Below, in pieces: positions 24,715 through 30,285 of a DNA stretch of 30,285 nt; position 1 is the stretch's first letter, and each line of letters starts with the position of its first letter. The stretch is from NCBI GenBank assembly GCA_964516295.1, contig CAZEYT010000035.1, positions 1 through 30,285 of the forward strand, in the 5' to 3' direction. Position numbers and translations under genes: made by a program. The notes under the pieces were generated by a model. It ran no database searches. It saw only the letters and a program-made list of their open reading frames with translations, and was not told where the DNA came from. This DNA is from CAZEYT01 sp964516295 (lineage in GTDB: Bacteria > Verrucomicrobiota > Verrucomicrobiia > Chthoniobacterales > Terrimicrobiaceae).

Positions 24715-26102
24715 CCGTCCGTCTCAGCGTTTCCGAGTGGACCGCCCGCCAGCGGGCGCACGAGGATCGTGTCCGGCCGTGGATCACGCCGCGGCTGGAG
24801 CGCTCGTTCCGTCACGAGCGGCATCCGGTCGAGGACTTCTTGTTCGAGTATTACTCCTTTCGTCCGTCGCAACTTCTCCGCTGGCACCCGGGCTTTGGCG
24901 TCCTTTTGGAAGACGGCGTGGAATTTTTGGCACGGCGTGGTTATGAGCGGTTGGATGGTGGAGTCGGGGTCGCGGCGTTGCCTGCTGAACGGGTCGCCTC
25001 GACGCAATGGATTCACGACCTCCTTGTCGCCACCGGTTCACGGGCCGGGAATTTCGGATGTCACGGTCTGCACGAGTGGGCAATGGTTTACCGGTCGGAT
25101 GACGTGCGCCATGCCGCCTGGCCGCTCCGGCTCACCCCGCATGAGATCGCCCGCGTGGTTGAATGCCAGCCGGTTCGTTGCTCGCATTTCGACGCCTTTC
25201 GGTTTTTCACGCCGTCCGCCAGGCCTCTGAACCGCCTCCAGCCCACCCGCGAGTCCGCGCTTGATTTCGAACAACCGGCCTGCCTCCATGCGAATATGGA
25301 TCTTTATAAATGGGCTTACAAATTGGTGCCCTTCACTCCGTCGGAACTTCTCACCGATGCGTTCTCCCTGGCGCGCGAGATCCGGACGCTCGACATGCGC
25401 GCGAGTCCGTATGATTTCTCCGAACTCGGCTGCACGCCGGTTGCCATCGAGACGCCGGCCGGCCGCGCCGAGTATGAGGAATCCCAGCGCGGGTTTGCCC
25501 ATCGGGCCCGGGCGATCCGGGAGCGCTTGATCGGTGTATGCCGGACCGCGCTGGCTTCCGTTCGCCAACCGGCCAACGCCCTGGCCGCGCTCGCCGTTTC
25601 GTTTTTTCTCTCGTCCTGTGCGACGGTTCCCCTGCCGGAAAATGCCGAGCCGTTGGTCGATCTGATGGCCGAGCGTCTCGATGTCGCGCGTGACGTGGCC
25701 TGGGCCAAGTGGGCCGAGGGACTCCCCGTGCGCGATCCCGCCCGTGAACGAAAACTGCTCGAGCGGATCAGCGCGCAGGCGGAGATGGCGGGTTTGGAAG
25801 GTCTGGCGGCCGCCCGCTTTATGCGCGCCCAGATCGAGGGTTCGTGCCTGCAGCAGGAATACTGGATGCAAAAATGGCGCACCGGACATGGCCTCCCGCC
25901 CGGCGAACCGCCCACCCTCGACGCTTTGCGCTCGCGCTTGGATTCCCTCTCCGCGCGGCTGATCGCCGAATGGGCTGCCATGGCAGAAACCCCCATGGCC
26001 CCGGCCTCGGTGCGGGACGCCCTGATCCAGCGCGGCATTACACCGGCGGCGGCAACGGCCGCTTCGGCGGGGGTGACCGCCCGTCCGACGCAAACGTTCT
26101 GA
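24711..26102 (+). CDS. Fusion: 3-methyladenine-glycosylase-like domain plus lipoprotein chorismate mutase
   Basis: One uninterrupted frame of 463 aa that appears to hold two proteins. Residues ~1-283 match a family often annotated '3-methyladenine DNA glycosylase' in actinobacteria: HPVEDFLFEYYSFRP, GCHGLHEWAMVYR, RCSHFDAFRFFTP, ACLHANMDLYKWAYKL, LDMRASPYDFSELG. It carries no classical glycosylase motif, so that name is doubtful. Residues ~290-303 form a lipoprotein-type signal, ALAALAVSFFL then LSSC with Cys at 303. Residues ~313-400 match secreted AroQ-gamma chorismate mutase, with R322, K333, D342, R345/E346 and the QIEGS segment at 374-378 in the expected order. A TTG at 25527 could start the second protein independently (191 aa). 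Whether it is a true fusion, a lost stop codon or two overlapping starts cannot be settled here. The start overlaps the recN stop (ATGA). Confidence 0.75.
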   Translation: MTVRLSVSEWTARQRAHEDRVRPWITPRLERSFRHERHPVEDFLFEYYSFRPSQLLRWHPGFGVLLEDGVEFLARRGYERLDGGVGVAALPAERVASTQWIHDLLVATGSRAGNFGCHGLHEWAMVYRSDDVRHAAWPLRLTPHEIARVVECQPVRCSHFDAFRFFTPSARPLNRLQPTRESALDFEQPACLHANMDLYKWAYKLVPFTPSELLTDAFSLAREIRTLDMRASPYDFSELGCTPVAIETPAGRAEYEESQRGFAHRARAIRERLIGVCRTALASVRQPANALAALAVSFFLSSCATVPLPENAEPLVDLMAERLDVARDVAWAKWAEGLPVRDPARERKLLERISAQAEMAGLEGLAAARFMRAQIEGSCLQQEYWMQKWRTGHGLPPGEPPTLDALRSRLDSLSARLIAEWAAMAETPMAPASVRDALIQRGITPAAATAASAGVTARPTQTF

Positions 26103-26108
26103 CGCCTC

Positions 26109-26135
26109 TTTTCGTTCGACTTTCGAACGGAAAGG
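26109..26135 (+). repeat. Intergenic hairpin after the fused gene
   Basis: CTTTTCGTTCG (26109-26119) pairs with CGAACGGAAAG (26125-26135) across a 5-base loop, ACTTT, with one G-U pair. It lies in the 56-base gap before the next gene. No T-run follows, so it could be a weak terminator, an attenuator or an RNA-processing hairpin. Confidence 0.45.
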
Positions 26136-26158
26136 ACGATCATAAAAGGGAGGTCTGA

Positions 26159-26545
26159 ATGAAGCCATCCGTCTTTTCGCTCAACCCGGCGCGTGTGGCC
26201 CTTTCGGCGGCTCTTCTCCCCATCGTTTACGTGCTGACCATCGGCCCGGAGCGGTTTTACTACGAGTCTTGGGGCACGTGGATTCTCTCGCCGATCATCT
26301 ACACCCGTCTCGCGCCGTCGCCGTTGGATGAATGGCTCCTCCGCGGATTTTGCAACGGCCCGCTTCTCACATGGATCTCGTGCGGAATTCCGGTCGCCAT
26401 GCTTTTCGTCTCGTTTCCTCTGGCGCTGGTCGCCATTGCGAAAAACTCGTTACTGCTCGCCTTTGTCGCGCTTTCACTGGTGGCGCTCGTTTTTGGTGTC
26501 TATCACTTCATCCAACCGATGGGGATCACCTACGTCCTTTTTTGA
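26159..26545 (+). CDS. Small membrane protein of unknown function
   Basis: Protein of 128 aa with three to four hydrophobic segments (about 12-27, 70-92 and 96-118; a shorter one near 40-50) and a polar, aromatic loop GPERFYYESWGTW between the first ones. It ends with a short tail, QPMGITYVLF. No domain is recognised. GGGAGG lies 6 bases before the ATG, a good ribosome binding site, so I take it as a real gene. It follows the fused glycosylase-like/chorismate mutase gene on the same strand and precedes the tRNA gene. Confidence 0.65.
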   Translation: MKPSVFSLNPARVALSAALLPIVYVLTIGPERFYYESWGTWILSPIIYTRLAPSPLDEWLLRGFCNGPLLTWISCGIPVAMLFVSFPLALVAIAKNSLLLAFVALSLVALVFGVYHFIQPMGITYVLF

Positions 26546-26565
26546 CAATCCCCGGAAACCCCGGC

Positions 26566-26593
26566 TTGCGTCCGACGGCGAGGACGTTTTAAC
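26566..26593 (+). promoter_or_regulatory. Candidate promoter of the tRNA-Leu gene
   Basis: TTGCGT (26566-26571) and TTTAAC (26588-26593) are spaced by 16 bases and end 14 bases before the mature tRNA. The match to consensus is modest (3/6 and 4/6), and the call rests mainly on position. Confidence 0.3.
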
Positions 26594-26607
26594 TGAAGAC
26601 TTGTTAA

Positions 26608-26689
26608 GCCGGCGTGGCGGAATTGGCAGACGCGCACGACTCAAAATCGTGTTCCTTCGGGAGTGTGGGTTCGAGACCCTCCGCCGGTA
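26608..26689 (+). tRNA. tRNA-Leu (anticodon CAA)
   Basis: An 82-base class II tRNA. The acceptor stem GCCGGCG pairs with CGCCGGT (one G-U at the end), followed by discriminator A. The D-arm contains GGCGGAATTGGCAGACGC. The anticodon stem CACGA/TCGTG encloses the loop CTCAAAA, giving anticodon CAA, which reads UUG. A long variable arm (GTTCCTTCGGGAGT) and the T-arm GGGTTCGAGACCC complete the cloverleaf. CCA is not encoded. Downstream is a surface-protein gene with no duplicated tRNA end, so there is no sign of integration here. Confidence 0.95.
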
Positions 26690-26782
26690 ACTCTTTGAAC
26701 CATCAATCTGTTCTGTTGCAGCCGTTGTGAAACCGGATGCATACGTGTTGACAAGGCCGCGGGATGGGATAATCGATCCGGG

Positions 26783-29700
26783 ATGTTGTGTGGTCCTGCC
26801 CGAGGTTTCCGTTGGTCCGCGTGGAGACGATTGCTCACGTGTCTGCCTGCCGTGCTCGTCCTGTGGATCACCGGAGCTTTTCCCTGTTCCGCCCAGACGC
26901 TCACATGGATCGGCGGGGATGGGCAGTATTTTAACAGGGACAATTGGGACCCCAAAAACTTTCCAGACTCGCAATACTCGATCGTGATCGACAACGGCGG
27001 AACGGTTCGGTCCGCGAGCATGAATTCTGCGAACCAGATGAGCGTGGGAAACTCCAGCACGTTGGATATCCAGGCGGGAATCAACTCTCAGTTCGAGATC
27101 TCCGAGGAGTTTTATCTTGGCACCACGGGGCTCGGCACGCTGCAGATGGGGTCTGAATCCCTGCTGGCGGCCGGAGATTTCTATGCTGCTTACGGAGCAG
27201 GCTCGTCCGCTGTGGTCCAGATGACCAATGCGTTTTTGTCTCCGTTCCGGACCTACCTAGGCTACGCCGGGAGGGCAACGCTGACCATTGCGGGCGGCTC
27301 CACGTTGAAGAGCACGACCGGCTACATGGGATACCTGGCCGGATCCAACGGCGTTCTCCAGCTTACGAACAGCACATGGGAGGCCGAGGATGCGGACCTT
27401 CCGCGGGACATTACTGTGGGCGTCTCCGGGCGCGGCGAGATCCAAGCGAGCGGTGCCACCATTTCGTCGTTGCAACTTGTTTTGGGTCTGAATACCGGCT
27501 CGACCGGGATCGTCAATGCAGCCGGTGGAACCATCACCGTGCAGGAGGGCGTCACCGTCGGAAATTCCGGCTACGGCGAGCTGACACTGACCAACTCGGC
27601 CACCCTGACCGCCAACAGTCTCTCGGTGGGAGCAACGGCCGGGACAAGCGGGCTCGTCTCTGTCACGGACAGCACAGTGACAATCTCCGAGGACATTTTT
27701 GTTGGTTTCAACGGAACCGGGACGCTGGAAACGGACAACGCGCAGATCGAAGCCCGGGAGCTCTTTATTGGACGGCAGACGGGCTCCACCGGAAGAGCGA
27801 CGCTCTCGGGCGGACATCTGCAACTTTCCGGCGAGCTTCATGTCGGGGCGCTTAGCAATGGTACATTGACCCTCGAAGGAGGAGGAACAATCCAATCGCT
27901 CAAAGGCAATACCGGTTTCGAAGTCGGTACAACCGGCACCATCAATATCAATGACGGCGAGTGGACCACTACGCAGGCGATTTTCATTGGCGTCTCCGGG
28001 AACGGCACGCTGAATATCGGAGCGCAAGGTGAGATTAAAAGCGAGAGCGGCTACATCGGCCAAGCCGCCGGCGGAGAGGGTACGGTGAATCAGACGGGCG
28101 GATCATGGACGATGACGAACACCCTCGCTGTGGGAGTCAATGGCACGGGCGAATACTCCGCGACGGGCGGGGGAGTTTCCTCGCAGTGGTCGCAGGTTGG
28201 TCTCAACGCCGGATCTCACGGCACGGTGACCGTCGACAACGCATCGTGGACGACCACGCAGACGTTGACTATTGGTGCGGCTGGCCAAGGAGAGTTCAGC
28301 GCGCTCAACGGGGCCACCGTCTCCGCCCGGGCGATCGAACTCGGCGGAACCGCCGGTGTAACCGGCACCCTCACCGTCACCAACGCCACTCTCGTCACCG
28401 AAAGCATCCTGAAAGGCGGCGGCAATGGCTCGGTGGAATTCTCAGGGGCTCAACTGAACCTTCTCGGGGGCTCGGAGGTGGTCGATAGTTTGCTCATCTA
28501 CGGGTTTGCGCCCACGGCCGTGGTTGTGGGAAGCGGTGGTCTAACCGTGAACACGCAGGGTGGCAATGCGCAGATTGCAAGCACACTTTCCGGCACCGGA
28601 GGATTGACCAAGACGGGAGCTGGACGTCTCCGCCTCACCACACAGAATACGATTTCCGGCGGCACCACCGTCTCCGGCGGAGCTTTGGAAATCACCGGAA
28701 ACTCCGCGCTCGGCACCGGCACCACGACCGTCGGCGGAGGCGAGCTTCGCGCCATCGCAGATATCACGCTCTCGGACGCCAACGCAGGCAGCCCGCCAAC
28801 TCTTGCGATCAGCTCGAACCAAACGGGAACGTTTTCCGCGACAGCCGGAAACACGTTTTCCCTGGCAACATCCGACTTCCATTTTGGAAGCGGCTCGACC
28901 CTCCAGACCGGGAGCGCCGGGAACACCGGGACAGTCGTTTTTGCTCCGGAGAATCTTACCGTCACTTCGACGATCTCGGGCGTTTCCGTTCAAGCCGGAA
29001 CGCTCGCAGCGGGCAACGATCAACTCGCCCGAATCACATCACGGGCGGCGTCCACAACGGTCGCGGCGGGAGCAACTCTGGATTTTCAGGACAACCTTCC
29101 GGGCGGCGGGATCGATGCCCTTTTTGGTTCGGGGACGGTCAATACGGGAACGCTCTCCACGACATCCCTCGTAGTGAATTCCGGAAACTTTGCGGGAAAC
29201 ATCGCCGGGAACGGTGCTCTGGTAAAGGAAACGAGCGGAACGCTCATCCTGTCGGGCCAGAATGCCTTCATCGGAGGCACTACGGTAAATGCGGGCACGC
29301 TTGTCGTGAACGGCGACATTTCCTTCGGCATGGGACAAGTGGCGGTCAACACCGACGCAAGACTCACGGGAAACGGCATCACTGGAGCGATCACTCTCAG
29401 CGGCGGAACACTCGCCCCAGGCACCATGACGGCTCAGGATCTTCTTTGGGAAGACGGTGACTTGGAATACGGCTTGGGAGCAAACGGCACGGCCTCCGGC
29501 CTGCTTTCGGTCGGCCTTTTTCAGGGGCTCGGAACTACCTACGCGTTCACCTTCATCAACCACGGGTGGACCATCGGCTCCACTTATTCGCTCATCAATT
29601 TTTCCGGGACGAACATCACCGACCCGAATGTTTTCAGCTTCACCAATGGAGGGGGCTTCGATGGAGACTTTTCTTTCGATAACAACACGCTGAATTTCAC

Positions 29701-29800
29701 CATGACGGTCATTCCCGAGCCGTCCAGTTTTGCGCTGATTGTTGGGGCCATGGTTGCCGCGTGGCTGCTCCGGAAGCGTCGCATCTCCAGAGGCGCCTGA
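26783..29800 (+). CDS. Surface protein with T5SS/PEP-CTERM-associated repeats and PEP-CTERM anchor
   Basis: Exported repetitive protein, 1005 aa. A signal peptide (WRRLLTCLPAVLVLWITGAFPCSA, ending near residue 37) is followed by TLTWIGGDGQYFNRDNWDP, a common start of such proteins. Residues ~60-590 are an array of ~45-residue units of the type VGxxGxGxLxxxxGA...GSxGxVxxxxxxW, the T5SS/PEP-CTERM-associated repeat (TIGR04393 style), predicted to form a beta-helix. Two autotransporter-associated beta-strand repeats follow at ~602 (GTGGLTKTGAGRLRL) and ~807 (GNGALVKETSGTLIL). The C-terminus at ~976 reads VIPEPSSFALIVGAMVAAWLLRKRR: a PEP motif, a membrane helix and basic residues. It therefore carries an exosortase sorting signal rather than a translocating beta-barrel. 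It is Gly/Thr/Ser-rich with almost no Cys after the signal. Likely extracellular; adhesion or matrix role is speculative. A terminator lies 31 bases after the stop. Confidence 0.9.
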   Translation: MLCGPARGFRWSAWRRLLTCLPAVLVLWITGAFPCSAQTLTWIGGDGQYFNRDNWDPKNFPDSQYSIVIDNGGTVRSASMNSANQMSVGNSSTLDIQAGINSQFEISEEFYLGTTGLGTLQMGSESLLAAGDFYAAYGAGSSAVVQMTNAFLSPFRTYLGYAGRATLTIAGGSTLKSTTGYMGYLAGSNGVLQLTNSTWEAEDADLPRDITVGVSGRGEIQASGATISSLQLVLGLNTGSTGIVNAAGGTITVQEGVTVGNSGYGELTLTNSATLTANSLSVGATAGTSGLVSVTDSTVTISEDIFVGFNGTGTLETDNAQIEARELFIGRQTGSTGRATLSGGHLQLSGELHVGALSNGTLTLEGGGTIQSLKGNTGFEVGTTGTININDGEWTTTQAIFIGVSGNGTLNIGAQGEIKSESGYIGQAAGGEGTVNQTGGSWTMTNTLAVGVNGTGEYSATGGGVSSQWSQVGLNAGSHGTVTVDNASWTTTQTLTIGAAGQGEFSALNGATVSARAIELGGTAGVTGTLTVTNATLVTESILKGGGNGSVEFSGAQLNLLGGSEVVDSLLIYGFAPTAVVVGSGGLTVNTQGGNAQIASTLSGTGGLTKTGAGRLRLTTQNTISGGTTVSGGALEITGNSALGTGTTTVGGGELRAIADITLSDANAGSPPTLAISSNQTGTFSATAGNTFSLATSDFHFGSGSTLQTGSAGNTGTVVFAPENLTVTSTISGVSVQAGTLAAGNDQLARITSRAASTTVAAGATLDFQDNLPGGGIDALFGSGTVNTGTLSTTSLVVNSGNFAGNIAGNGALVKETSGTLILSGQNAFIGGTTVNAGTLVVNGDISFGMGQVAVNTDARLTGNGITGAITLSGGTLAPGTMTAQDLLWEDGDLEYGLGANGTASGLLSVGLFQGLGTTYAFTFINHGWTIGSTYSLINFSGTNITDPNVFSFTNGGGFDGDFSFDNNTLNFTMTVIPEPSSFALIVGAMVAAWLLRKRRISRGA

Positions 29801-29831
29801 TTGATCCGAGGTCGATTTTGTTCGGGCCACG

Positions 29832-29867
29832 AAAAAGGCGGCTCGTCCGGAGACGGGCCGCCTTTTT
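29832..29867. terminator. Strong bidirectional intrinsic terminator
   Basis: AAAAAGGCGGC (29832-29842) pairs with GCCGCCTTTTT (29857-29867). An inner CGTC/GACG pairing extends the stem across a CGGA tetraloop. The T-run on the plus strand serves the surface-protein gene, and the A-run gives the equivalent T-run on the minus strand for the tsf operon. The two genes converge here. Confidence 0.92.
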
Positions 29868-29901
29868 CTTTAGGAGAGATTTGTTTTCGCGCTGGCGAAG
29901 C

Positions 29902-30285
29902 TTAACTTGCTTCGGAACCGAGGTCTTCGCCCACCATGTAGCGGGTGAAGCGGCGGATGATCATGTTCTCACCAAGCTCAGCAATCTTGCTGTTGAGCAG
30001 GTCTTTGATCGTGATATCCGGGTTCTTGATGAACGCCTGCTCCATGAGGCAGATCGTGCTGTAGAATTTCTCAAGCTTTCCGTCGGCGATTTTCTCGACG
30101 ATATTCGTCGGCTTGCCCTGAACTTGGGCCGCATAAATCTCACGCTCGGCTTGGACGAGGCTCTCGGGCACCTGATCGCGCGAAACATTTGTTGGATTTG
30201 CGGCGGAGATGTGGAGTGTCACATCTTTGACGAACTCGCGGAAGATCTCGTTCTTGGCAACGAAGTCGGTCTCGCAGTTGATTTC
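29902..30285 (-). CDS. tsf: Elongation factor Ts, C-terminal part (runs off right edge)
   Basis: The last 128 codons of EF-Ts, the guanine nucleotide exchange factor that recycles EF-Tu during translation. The segment opens with EINCETDFVAKNEIFREFV, the highly conserved core signature, then PESLVQAEREIYAAQVQGKPTNIVEKIADGKLEKFY, and the C-terminal helix block KDLLNSKIAELGENMIIRRFTRYMVGEDL. The order and the end point match bacterial EF-Ts. The 5' part, with the EF-Tu-binding N-terminal helices, lies beyond the window, where rpsB is the usual upstream neighbour. Transcription ends at the bidirectional terminator 35 bases after the stop codon. Confidence 0.97.
   Translation of the reverse strand, partial: EINCETDFVAKNEIFREFVKDVTLHISAANPTNVSRDQVPESLVQAEREIYAAQVQGKPTNIVEKIADGKLEKFYSTICLMEQAFIKNPDITIKDLLNSKIAELGENMIIRRFTRYMVGEDLGSEAS

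Noticed and set aside
26608..26689. tRNA-Leu as an integration site
   Set aside because: No integrase gene and no duplicated 3' end of the tRNA were seen nearby.

Overview
The window looks like a chromosomal segment of a GC-rich bacterium of the Verrucomicrobiota. This is inferred from the mix of families: a T5SS/PEP-CTERM-associated repeat protein with autotransporter-associated strand repeats and a C-terminal PEP-CTERM anchor, a TIGR03790-family protein, a DUF2851 protein, and a small coiled-coil protein of a type I associate with Verrucomicrobia and Planctomycetes. No rRNA or complete universal marker protein is present, so the assignment is tentative.

Positions 589-10345 (all minus strand) hold a compact defence-type island. 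In transcription order it encodes a PLD-nuclease/SNF2 helicase, an excisionase-type HTH protein with a PIN-domain toxin (a toxin-antitoxin pair), a 1364-residue Eco57I-like DNA methyltransferase, and an AbiEii-type nucleotidyltransferase toxin. The usual separate AbiEi antitoxin gene is missing. The last ~240 residues of the methyltransferase read as a winged-helix plus AbiEi/DUF6577-like antitoxin domain, so the antitoxin appears fused to the modification enzyme. The locus therefore looks like a restriction-modification-like system carrying two embedded toxin-antitoxin modules, one hard-wired to the methyltransferase. This is the most unusual thing in the window. A promoter with three phased TTTCGTWTM boxes lies before the HTH gene, and a perfect inverted repeat lies before the helicase gene.

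Positions 10397-12022 are mostly non-coding, partly AT-rich, with short tandem and inverted repeats and one small conserved-looking protein gene (11200-11571). This resembles the boundary of a horizontally acquired region.

Positions 12023-14093 hold a divergent SDR dehydrogenase/HxlR regulator pair and an HXXEE membrane protein.

Positions 14101-23008 (minus strand) form a tightly packed run: PhnP-like metallo-beta-lactamase, TIGR03790 protein, DUF2851 protein, GH63-like glycosidase, OppB- and OppC-like permeases and a YafK-like L,D-transpeptidase. Several neighbours overlap by 4 to 26 bases, which suggests one operon with translational coupling. No binding protein or ATPase for the transporter is present.

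Positions 23047-26545 (plus strand) carry recN, then a gene overlapping it by ATGA that encodes an unexpected fusion: a '3-methyladenine DNA glycosylase-like' domain followed in frame by a lipoprotein signal and a secreted (AroQ-gamma) chorismate mutase. A small membrane protein follows. A tRNA-Leu(CAA) gene lies at 26608-26689. The large repeat/PEP-CTERM surface protein follows, then a strong bidirectional terminator, and finally the 3' part of tsf (EF-Ts) running off the right edge.
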